From contig JAITOP010000230.1 in NCBI GenBank assembly GCA_031289895.1, positions 1-5,628 of the forward strand: 5,628 bases of DNA, read 5' to 3'. Shown here in pieces: positions 1 through 5,222 of the stretch. The notes beneath the pieces are model-generated. The model had not been told where the DNA came from. It saw only the letters and a program-made list of their open reading frames with translations, and did not search any database. The position numbers and the translations under genes are program-made. This DNA is from Prevotellaceae bacterium. GTDB taxonomy: Bacteria; Bacteroidota; Bacteroidia; Bacteroidales; UBA932. Every line of letters begins with the position of its first letter. Within the stretch, counting starts at the first letter, position 1.

Positions 1-128
1 TATACTAAACTCCGGCATAAATTGCGTTTTCGTCATTGCGAGCTTGCGAAGCAATCCAGAGTAAATAAGCAATTTACCGGATTGCTTCGGGCTACGCCCT
101 CGCAATGACGGAGACCGAGAGGAGTATA
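1..128 (+). repeat. Palindromic MITE/REP-like element, copy A
   Basis: A non-coding element of 128 bp that recurs at 3218-3344. It starts with TATACT and ends with its reverse complement AGTATA (123-128); the outer 15 bp on each side match imperfectly as inverted repeats (about 10 of 15). The 80-bp core at 31-110 is a strong palindrome. Outer arms 31-42 and 99-110 pair over 12 bp, inner arms 48-57 and 79-88 pair over 10 bp, and 61-66 pairs with 72-77 around a 5-nt loop. A side hairpin GGGC-TAC-GCCC occupies 89-99, so the fold is a three-way junction. There is no open reading frame of note. Similar 'cattgcgag...gaagcaatcc' palindromes are, from memory, dispersed in many bacterial genomes. Because the copy begins at the first base of the window, its left flank, any target duplication and any longer left end cannot be seen. 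Confidence 0.85.
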
Positions 129-150
129 ATTTCTTAATTTCCTTAATTTC

Positions 151-177
151 TATAACTTCTATAACTTCTATAACTTC
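151..177 (+). repeat. Three perfect tandem copies of a 9-bp unit
   Basis: TATAACTTC is repeated exactly three times at 151-159, 160-168 and 169-177. It is preceded by looser related runs (TTTCTTAA at 130-137, TTTCCTTAA at 138-146). It lies directly downstream of palindromic copy A and runs into the next 9-bp family. It is non-coding and its function is unknown; replication slippage is the simplest origin. Confidence 0.8.
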
Positions 178-181
178 TTTC

Positions 182-235
182 TTTAAGAACTTTAAAACCT
201 TTAAGAACTTTACAAACTTTCAAAACTTTATGAAC
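182..235 (+). repeat. Six degenerate 9-bp tandem units, consensus TTTAARAAC
   Basis: Six consecutive nonamers start at 182, 191, 200, 209, 218 and 227: TTTAAGAAC, TTTAAAACC, TTTAAGAAC, TTTACAAAC, TTTCAAAAC and TTTATGAAC. The phase is kept without indels while the middle bases drift, so this is an ageing array and not just AT-rich sequence. The same family appears in inverted orientation at 3360-3394, next to the second palindromic element. The array lies upstream of the cysQ promoter region. No protein is proposed here, although a 9-bp period keeps a reading frame open by chance. Confidence 0.75.
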
Positions 236-264
236 TCAATAACTCCTTTCTCAATAATTTTTTG

Positions 265-272
265 TAAGTTTG
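265..272 (+). promoter_or_regulatory. Candidate Bacteroidota -7 promoter element for cysQ
   Basis: TAAGTTTG fits the Bacteroidota primary-sigma -7 consensus TAnnTTTG exactly. Transcription would start near 277-281, about 40-60 nt before the plausible cysQ ATGs. No good -33 TTTG is present at the expected spacing: the sequence around 241-250 has only pyrimidine-rich bases. The call therefore rests on one half of the promoter. Confidence 0.35.
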
Positions 273-318
273 CATCTTGAAATATCGAATCAAAAAAAAC
301 GAATTTAGAAATAAAATT

Positions 319-1146
319 ATGCTAACAGATGAGACAATGAAATTGCTGTTTACCACAGCAATAAATGCAGCAATACGCGCAGGAGCTAAAATTATGGAAG
401 TGTATGAATCGGGCGATTTTAATATCAAGGCAAAATCTGATTTAACGCCTTTGACTCTTGCCGATACTTTGGCGCACGACGAGATAAACAAAACATTAGG
501 TATTACAAGAATTCCTGTTATCAGCGAAGAAGGTCGCTCTATTGCTTACGACGAGCGCATTTCGTGGGATTTACTTTGGATGGTTGACCCTTTGGATGGC
601 ACCGATGAATTTATAAACCGCACAAGCGATTTTACTGTAAATATCGCCTTGATAGAAAACGGCTATCCTACCGTTGGAATAGTGTATGCGCCTGCGTATC
701 AGCGAATTTATTTTGCTATAAAAGAACGTGGTGCATTCCGAAAATCAAATATAAAACCCGAATTAAACGCTGATTTTAGTTATGATGCGATAATAGAAAA
801 TTCGGTGAAAATGCCGCCCTTGCCTGATAGCGGCAATAATAAACTGATTGTTGTTACAAGCCGCCTGCATATTAGTCCCGAAACATCGGAATATGTAAAT
901 AATTTACGAAAGGAACATGTTAATATAATGGTAATGCGGCGCGGCAGTTCTCTGAAAATGTGTATGCTTGCAGTTGGGAAAGCCGATATTTATCCGCGCT
1001 ACGATACAACTTGGGAATGGGACACAGCGGCAAGCCAAATAATAGCCGAAGAAGCAGGATTTTCGGTATGTTCGGTAGAAGATGGAAAACGTTTGTGCTA
1101 CAATAAAGAAAATATGCAAAATCCTTGGTTTATATGTAAAAAATAA
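319..1146 (+). CDS. cysQ: 3'(2'),5'-bisphosphate nucleotidase CysQ
   Basis: A magnesium-dependent phosphatase of the inositol monophosphatase superfamily. In this family CysQ converts 3'-phosphoadenosine 5'-phosphate (PAP), the by-product of PAPS use in sulfate assimilation, to AMP and phosphate in the cytoplasm. Numbered from the ATG at 319 (275 aa), the metal-site motifs are the ISEEG glutamates (E70, E71), DPLDGT (90-95) and the C-terminal WDTAA (234-238). The stretch SSLKMCMLAVGKADIYPR (210-227) is typical of CysQ. The frame is open back to a TTG at 277, but that codon coincides with the predicted transcription start, so it is unlikely to be used. ATG 319 or ATG 337 (MKLLFTTAINAAIRAG) is likelier; 337 aligns best with the usual family N terminus. 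One oddity is DGTDEF where many CysQ proteins have DGTKEF. miaB follows after 20 bp, probably in the same transcript. Confidence 0.9.
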   Translation: MLTDETMKLLFTTAINAAIRAGAKIMEVYESGDFNIKAKSDLTPLTLADTLAHDEINKTLGITRIPVISEEGRSIAYDERISWDLLWMVDPLDGTDEFINRTSDFTVNIALIENGYPTVGIVYAPAYQRIYFAIKERGAFRKSNIKPELNADFSYDAIIENSVKMPPLPDSGNNKLIVVTSRLHISPETSEYVNNLRKEHVNIMVMRRGSSLKMCMLAVGKADIYPRYDTTWEWDTAASQIIAEEAGFSVCSVEDGKRLCYNKENMQNPWFICKK

Positions 1147-1166
1147 AGCTGGAATTAATTTTTAAT

Positions 1167-2702
1167 ATGTCAAAACAAAAAATAAATACAAAAACAATAG
1201 ATTATAAATCAATAAAACCTATTTTAGACAGGTCGAAAAAACTTGTGTATATCGAAACTTACGGCTGCCAAATGAACGTAAACGACAGCGAACTTGTTTT
1301 GGCGATATTGCAGGATAACGGTTATTTTTTCACAAAAGATATAAACGAAGCCGATTTGATTTTAATAAATACCTGCTCGATTCGCGAAAATGCCGAACAG
1401 CGCGTTTGGGGACGGCTTAATGTTTTTCGCATCGCAAAGACTAAAAAAACAAGTCTGAAAGTAGGTGTAATAGGCTGTATGGCAGAACGATTGAAAGAGC
1501 AACTTTTGGAACGCGAGAAGATTGTGGATATGGTTGTTGGTCCGGATGCCTATCGCTCGTTGCCCGACTTATTGCGCAATGTTGAAGCCGGACAAAAAGA
1601 TGTAAACGTATTGCTTTCGCGCGAAGAAACATACGCCGATATTACTCCCGTGCGAATGGACGAAAACGGCGTAAGCGCCTTTGTATCAATCATGCGCGGA
1701 TGTAACAATGTTTGTTCGTATTGCGTAGTTCCTTACACTCGCGGAGCAGAACGCAGCCGAAGTCCCAAAACAATTTTAAACGAAATTCAAATACTTGTCG
1801 ATAACGGATATAAAGAAGTTACTTTGCTCGGGCAAAATGTTGATTCGTACTTTTGGAAAGATGAAAAAAATCCCGAAAAGGATGTAAACTTTGCCCAATT
1901 GCTCGAAATGGTAGCACTTGTAAATCCTTTAATGCGTGTACGATTTGCTACATCTCATCCCAAAGATATAAGCAACGGCGTTTTATATACAATGGCGATG
2001 TACGAAAATATCTGCAACTGCGTTCACCTTCCCGTACAATCGGGCAGCACACGGATTCTTGAACTGATGAACCGCAAATATACACGCGAACATTATCTGG
2101 AACGCATTGCAAAAATTCGCAAAATAATTCCCGACTGCGCCATCACAACCGATGTTATCGCCGGCTTTTGCACCGAAACCGACTACGACCACGCGCAAAC
2201 ATTATCGCTGATGACCGAAGCAGATTACGATTTTGCATATATGTTTAAATATTCCGAACGTCCTAATACAAAGGCTGCCCGACAGTTAAAAGATGATGTT
2301 CCCGAAGATTTGAAAACAAAACGATTGAGCGAAATAATAGAACTTCAAAATCGCCTTTCGCTCGAAAGTAACAAGCGCGATATAGGCAAAATTTTTAATG
2401 TGCTGGCTGATGGTTTTTCAAAACGCTCGGACGAATATCTTTCGGGACGAACATCGCAAAATAAAACAGTGGTTTTTCCTAAGAAAAATTATGCGGCAGG
2501 CGATTTTGTAAACGCAGAAATTATAAGCTGCACTTCGGCAACGTTAATAGGCGAAATTGTAGAAAATGAGCAACATGAAACCATACACGAACTTAAAAAT
2601 ATCTTAGGCGAAACAATACATATTTTTGAAGAAAAAACAGAAAAAGCAAGAAATAAAATAAAACAAAATATTAATAAAACTACAAAAAAATGGAAACAGT
2701 AA
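1167..2702 (+). CDS. miaB: tRNA-2-methylthio-N6-dimethylallyladenosine synthase MiaB
   Basis: A radical-SAM methylthiotransferase that adds the 2-methylthio group to i6A37 in tRNAs reading UNN codons, using two [4Fe-4S] clusters. The N-terminal MTTase domain (about 25-150) has its three cluster cysteines: C34 in ETYGCQMN, C70 in NTCSIRE and C104 in GCMAER. The radical-SAM CxxxCxxC is at C179, C183 and C186 (RGCNNVCSYCVVPYTRG), followed by TSHPKD, LPVQSGS and MFKYSERPNT, which mark MiaB rather than RimO or MtaB. A TRAM RNA-binding domain spans about 404-465 and ends at GEIV. After it comes an unusual tail of about 46 residues, lysine- and asparagine-rich, that makes the protein 511 aa against the usual 440-475. 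The ATG at 1167 follows an AT-rich leader with no Shine-Dalgarno site. The last 13 nt overlap the next gene. Confidence 0.96.
   Translation: MSKQKINTKTIDYKSIKPILDRSKKLVYIETYGCQMNVNDSELVLAILQDNGYFFTKDINEADLILINTCSIRENAEQRVWGRLNVFRIAKTKKTSLKVGVIGCMAERLKEQLLEREKIVDMVVGPDAYRSLPDLLRNVEAGQKDVNVLLSREETYADITPVRMDENGVSAFVSIMRGCNNVCSYCVVPYTRGAERSRSPKTILNEIQILVDNGYKEVTLLGQNVDSYFWKDEKNPEKDVNFAQLLEMVALVNPLMRVRFATSHPKDISNGVLYTMAMYENICNCVHLPVQSGSTRILELMNRKYTREHYLERIAKIRKIIPDCAITTDVIAGFCTETDYDHAQTLSLMTEADYDFAYMFKYSERPNTKAARQLKDDVPEDLKTKRLSEIIELQNRLSLESNKRDIGKIFNVLADGFSKRSDEYLSGRTSQNKTVVFPKKNYAAGDFVNAEIISCTSATLIGEIVENEQHETIHELKNILGETIHIFEEKTEKARNKIKQNINKTTKKWKQ
2684..2702 (+). other. miaB/OsmC gene overlap with A7 slippery run
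   Basis: Seven adenines at 2684-2690 sit in the miaB frame as A-AAA-AAA, the canonical layout of a -1 slippery heptamer. The last A is the first base of the OsmC ATG at 2690. A -1 slip here would move ribosomes exactly into the OsmC frame and join MiaB to the OsmC protein. Without slippage, miaB stops at TAA 2700-2702 and OsmC starts 10 nt upstream of that stop, so re-initiation or translational coupling is the ordinary reading. The A-rich stretch may also act as the leader for OsmC initiation, as is common in Bacteroidota. Confidence 0.45.
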
Positions 2703-3097
2703 AATCAATTTATTTAGGCGAACTTCGTACACAAGCAACTCATATTCAGTCTGACACAACAATTAACACAGATGCACCCAACGATAATCACGGCAAAGGC
2801 GAAGCGTTTTCGCCAACCGATTTATTTGTCGCATCGTTTGGCAGTTGTATGCTTACAATTATGGGAATATCAGCTCAGGCTCACGGTTTTAATATAGACG
2901 GAACAACAGCAAAAATAACAAAAATAATGAGCGCAAATCCGCGCCGTGTAGCCGAAATTATTGTGGAACTGACATTTCCCCAAAATAATTATAGCGATAA
3001 GGAAAAAAAGTTTATTGAACTTTGCGCCAAAGAATGTCCTGTTGCTAATAGCCTGCACCCTGATGTTAAACAGACGGTGATATTTAATTACTTATAG
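2690..3097 (+). CDS. OsmC/Ohr-family thiol peroxidase-like protein
   Basis: A protein of 135 aa, the normal length for the OsmC/Ohr family. Characterised members reduce organic or hydrogen peroxide with two conserved cysteines in a cytoplasmic dimer. Both are visible: C53 in the helix motif SPTDLFVASFGSCML and C116 in ECPVANSL. A third cysteine is at C112. Upstream, R13 and the GKGEAFSPTDL stretch (36-45) match the region that holds the active-site acidic residue. The wording fits the OsmC-like branch (YhfA type) better than Ohr, so true peroxidase activity and its substrate are not certain. The ATG overlaps the end of miaB in the -1 frame, which supports co-expression. The TAG stop (3095-3097) lies inside a degenerate first unit of the heptad array that follows, so the array begins directly at the end of the gene. 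Confidence 0.9.
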   Translation: METVKSIYLGELRTQATHIQSDTTINTDAPNDNHGKGEAFSPTDLFVASFGSCMLTIMGISAQAHGFNIDGTTAKITKIMSANPRRVAEIIVELTFPQNNYSDKEKKFIELCAKECPVANSLHPDVKQTVIFNYL

Positions 3098-3099
3098 TC

Positions 3100-3218
3100 G
3101 TAAGTTATAAGTCGTAAGTTATAAGTTATAAGTCGTAAGTTATAAGTCGTAAGTCGTAAGTTATAAGTCATAAGTCATAAGTCATAAGTCATAAGTCGTA
3201 AGTTATAAGTCTTAAGTT
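3100..3218 (+). repeat. Heptanucleotide tandem array, 17 units of RTAAGTY
   Basis: Seventeen consecutive 7-bp units fill 119 bp without an indel; all but the last (TTAAGTT) fit RTAAGTY. Read as TAAGT plus two bases, the variable pair is almost always TA, CG or CA and never TG; a run of four CA units lies at about 3164-3191. A further degenerate unit (TATAGTC, 3093-3099) covers the OsmC stop codon. The array runs into palindromic copy B, whose TATACT begins at 3218, and one more in-register unit (ATAAGTC) follows that copy at 3344-3350. A 7-bp period shifts frame every unit, so this is not coding. It resembles in style the short tandem heptamers known from cyanobacteria, but no relationship is claimed. 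Confidence 0.92.
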
Positions 3219-3344
3219 ATACTGCACTTGGTCATAAATTGCGTTTCGTCATTGCGAGCTTGCGAAGCAATCCAGAGTAAATAAGCAATTTACTGGATTG
3301 CTTCGGGCTACGCCCTCGCAATGACGGATACCGCGCGAAGTATA
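3218..3344 (+). repeat. Palindromic MITE/REP-like element, copy B
   Basis: The second copy of the element at 1-128, in the same orientation and 127 bp long. The 80-bp core (3247-3326) differs from copy A at one base only (T3294 against C78), and that change restores an A-T pair next to the inner stem. The outer parts have diverged: about 5 differences and a one-base indel on the left, 4 of 18 on the right. The ends TATACT and AGTATA are kept. TAAGT stands on both sides (3213-3217 and 3345-3349), as for a 5-bp target duplication, but TAAGT is also the heptad unit, so this is ambiguous. Lying between two converging genes, the hairpin could stop transcription from both sides. It has no adjoining U-run, so it is not a classical intrinsic terminator. 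Confidence 0.88.
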
Positions 3345-3359
3345 TAAGTCGGGAGTTAT

Positions 3360-3394
3360 AAAGTTTTTAAAGTTCTAAAGTTTGTAAAGATTTT
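3360..3394 (+). repeat. Short run of 9-bp units, inverse of the 182-235 family
   Basis: Four units follow one another: AAAGTTTTT (3360), AAAGTTCT (3369, one base short), AAAGTTTGT (3377) and AAAGATTTT (3386). Taken as circular units on the opposite strand they match TTTAAGAAC and TTTACAAAC of the array at 182-235. The run lies about 15 bp beyond palindromic copy B. It is AT-rich and degenerate, so chance contributes to the similarity, but AAAGTTTGT is an exact match to one unit. The stretch 3395-3413 next to it holds nothing I recognise. Confidence 0.5.
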
Positions 3395-3420
3395 TTCAAA
3401 TCAACAATTAGGCAAAATAC

Positions 3421-3532
3421 GGAATACGGAATACGGAATACTGATTACAGAATACAGAATACTGAATACAGAATACAGAATACTGAATACAGAATACTGA
3501 ATACTGAATACTGAATACTGAATACTGAATAC
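3421..3532 (+). repeat. Heptanucleotide tandem array, 16 units of DGAATAC
   Basis: Sixteen 7-bp units without indels: three GGAATAC, one TGATTAC, then AGAATAC and TGAATAC intermixed, ending with five TGAATAC in a row (3498-3532). The first base is G, A or T and the other six are nearly fixed. Degenerate units flank it: AAAATAC at 3414-3420, and AGAATTAC at 3533-3540, which has one extra T. The latter contains the stop codon of the minus-strand gene (TAA, 3537-3539). The array is unrelated in sequence to the RTAAGTY array 200 bp away yet has the same unit length and copy number class. It is not coding, and it is not CRISPR because there are no spacers. Confidence 0.92.
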
Positions 3533-3536
3533 AGAA

Positions 3537-4184
3537 TTACGAAATCCGTGTAAGGTATGAGCCTATTTTTACCCATTTGCCGTTAATGTTACGCATGTAT
3601 AAATATTTTGCGCCTGAAATATTGCGTTCGTATTGGGTTGTTCGCGAAATTTTCCATGCCTTTTTCCAATTCCATCTCAAGCGAGTTTTGATTTTGTGGT
3701 CGGTATATGATGCTACTTCAATCAGAGCATATTTGCCGTCTTTGGTAAATATTGGTTTGCCTATATATCTGTCTTCGGCATATTTACGTTCTTTTGGCGG
3801 AAGGTCGGATATATTATCTACAAAAATCAGATTTTTATATTTTGGCGATTGAAATATCGGCGCATTTTCGTTCCATTCAAAAAATTCTGTATTTTCATAA
3901 TTAAGAAAATCGGCGTTAGAATATTTTTCGTTCAGATATTCATTAAAACTGTTTATTATTGCGGTGTCGAAGATATCAAAAGCCTCTAAAAACGTTTTAG
4001 CAGAAGGGACAGACGGAGGAAACCATGTGCTTTTTTCGATATATATTTTCGTACTTTTTTCGGTCATGTTGCCGTAAAAAACTTCTGCCAGAAATTCTTC
4101 CGCCCAAAATTCGCTGTTGGTTTGAGCGGAAGATATATTCGTGATTGTCAGCATAATTAGGATTGTTATTGCGAGTGTTTTCAT
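3537..4184 (-). CDS. Secreted protein of unknown function, 215 aa
   Basis: I do not recognise a characterised family. The N terminus MKTLAITILIMLTITNISSA followed by QT is a clear Sec signal peptide with a likely signal peptidase I site after residue 20. There is no lipobox cysteine, so a periplasmic or exported soluble protein is expected. The mature part is rich in aromatic and charged residues. The second half carries the pattern PIFTKDGKYALIEV (144-157), then YLYMRNINGKWVKIGSY (194-210). This recalls a beta-rich module found, from memory, in many uncharacterised secreted Bacteroidota proteins. It lies 11 bp after the 160-aa gene and is probably last in that transcript. Its base composition is closer to the plus-strand genes than to the AT-rich genes upstream. 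The stop codon falls in the first degenerate unit of the DGAATAC array, so the extreme C terminus borders repeat DNA. Confidence 0.75.
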   Translation of the reverse strand: MKTLAITILIMLTITNISSAQTNSEFWAEEFLAEVFYGNMTEKSTKIYIEKSTWFPPSVPSAKTFLEAFDIFDTAIINSFNEYLNEKYSNADFLNYENTEFFEWNENAPIFQSPKYKNLIFVDNISDLPPKERKYAEDRYIGKPIFTKDGKYALIEVASYTDHKIKTRLRWNWKKAWKISRTTQYERNISGAKYLYMRNINGKWVKIGSYLTRIS

Positions 4185-4195
4185 TTCATCGGGAG

Positions 4196-4678
4196 TTAGA
4201 CTTGCAGGAAAAATTGATAAAACTTTATTCGTTCTTTAGCAAATGCGGACACCAACTTTTTTTCAGGAATTTTTCTTTTTCCAAACCCGCCAACGGAAAT
4301 ACCTAAATTATAAAAATTAATATAACCATTTTTACCTTCTGTCGTTGGAGAATCAAATTTTGAAAGTTCTTCAATAAGATTATTACACTTAAAAACTTCT
4401 ATCGTATAAATAATTAAATCAGTATTTAACGTGAAAGTTACATCAATCATTTTTTTATCTATATATGTAAAAATCATTCCCGAACGAAACTCTCTGATTT
4501 CTTCCATAATATTATCTATTTCTATTTTAGTCGGTTTTTCTCCTGTAATTTTCCTTACATCTTTTTGTGACATTCCAAAAAGAATTTCTTTACCATAAAA
4601 ATTTATTCCTTTATATGGATTCAATATAATACTCTCGTTATCACGAGTTTCTACTGCATTATTTATTTCTGTTTTCAT
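4196..4678 (-). CDS. Uncharacterised cytoplasmic protein, 160 aa
   Basis: I do not recognise this gene with confidence. It has no signal peptide or membrane segment. An N-terminal stretch of about 20 residues precedes a compact domain that opens with YKGINFYGKEILFGMSQKDV (22-41) and continues with RKITGEKP. That turn-helix wording, a 'GMS..dV..i.Ge.P' pattern, is found in several small alpha/beta families, including BamE/SmpA-like proteins and some immunity-type proteins of toxin systems. The end reads FYNLGISVGGFGKRKIPEKK and then an alternating basic and aromatic strand. An immunity-like role is only a guess: no toxin gene is visible. The gene follows the GNAT after 37 bp and precedes the secreted protein by 11 bp. 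It is markedly AT-rich: a sampled 60-base line (4321-4380) has 17 G/C. Confidence 0.7.
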   Translation of the reverse strand: MKTEINNAVETRDNESIILNPYKGINFYGKEILFGMSQKDVRKITGEKPTKIEIDNIMEEIREFRSGMIFTYIDKKMIDVTFTLNTDLIIYTIEVFKCNNLIEELSKFDSPTTEGKNGYINFYNLGISVGGFGKRKIPEKKLVSAFAKERIKFYQFFLQV

Positions 4679-4715
4679 CGGATTTTAATTTATTATTCCA
4701 ATCATTTTAATCAAT

Positions 4716-5222
4716 CTAATCAATTGGGTATTCATTTAATTTTAACAACATGATATACTCTTCCTCATTTTCTTCAATAATTTGAAATCCTGTTTTTTTG
4801 TACATTTTTACGGCATAATTAGCTTTTTGCACACTTAAAGAAACCTGTTTATAAGATTTTGTTTTAAGATATTCAATCATCTCACGCATTAATTGTGTCC
4901 CAATTCCACAATTACGATATTCTTTGAATAAGGAAATAGCAAATTCCGGCGTTTTATCATCAATATTTCCAAAACCTCTAATTTCATCAGCCAAAATCCT
5001 AATCCACACCCCTCCTATAATCTTACTGTTCAAATCTGCGACTAAACAATAATCATCTTTTTTCTGTCCAAATTTGTCAATATATACCCGAATCTGCGGA
5101 ACATTTACAACTTCTCTTGGTATAAGATTTGTTTCATCAGATTGATAGACTGCTTCATAAAGTAAGTCTTCAAGAAGATTTAATTCATTTGCTGTTATTT
5201 CCCTGATTTTTATTTCATTCAT
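4716..5222 (-). CDS. GNAT-family N-acetyltransferase
   Basis: Acyl-CoA-dependent N-acetyltransferase, 168 aa, the usual size for a single GNAT domain. The acetyl-CoA pyrophosphate-binding motif A is visible as EFAISLFKEYRNCGIGTQLM (93-112), with R103, G106 and G108 fitting R/QxxGxG. The preceding strand DYCLVADLNSKIIGGVWIRI (57-76) is the expected beta2-beta3 hairpin, and QVSLSVQKANYAVKMYKKTG (126-145) is motif B with the N/Y pair common in the family. The substrate cannot be read from the sequence; targets in this superfamily range from protein N termini to antibiotics and small metabolites. The start ATG overlaps the TGA of the upstream membrane-protein gene (ATGAATGA), which suggests translational coupling. 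The 160-aa gene follows after 37 bp. Confidence 0.9.
   Translation of the reverse strand: MNEIKIREITANELNLLEDLLYEAVYQSDETNLIPREVVNVPQIRVYIDKFGQKKDDYCLVADLNSKIIGGVWIRILADEIRGFGNIDDKTPEFAISLFKEYRNCGIGTQLMREMIEYLKTKSYKQVSLSVQKANYAVKMYKKTGFQIIEENEEEYIMLLKLNEYPID

Noticed and set aside
1..128. Structured RNA or riboswitch ahead of cysQ
   Set aside because: The fold recurs at 3218-3344 away from any 5' leader, lies upstream of the predicted promoter, and has no known riboswitch core; a dispersed repeat explains it better.
277..318. TTG at 277 as the cysQ start
   Set aside because: It coincides with the start site predicted from the -7 element, and the extra 14 residues do not resemble CysQ N termini; ATG 319 or 337 fits better.
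228..491. Minus-strand frame of 87 codons over the cysQ start
   Set aside because: It is antisense to cysQ and its 9-bp repeat region, has no family resemblance, and is best explained as a shadow frame.
3247..3326. Classical Rho-independent terminator
   Set aside because: The hairpin is long and multi-branched and no T-run follows it on either strand, so only a loose role in stopping transcription is plausible.
3100..3532. Possible CRISPR arrays
   Set aside because: The units are only 7 bp and directly adjacent, with no spacers and no cas genes nearby; these are tandem heptamers.
3577..3852. Plus-strand frame of 91 codons
   Set aside because: It is antisense to the secreted protein, which has a convincing signal peptide; the plus frame has no recognisable features.
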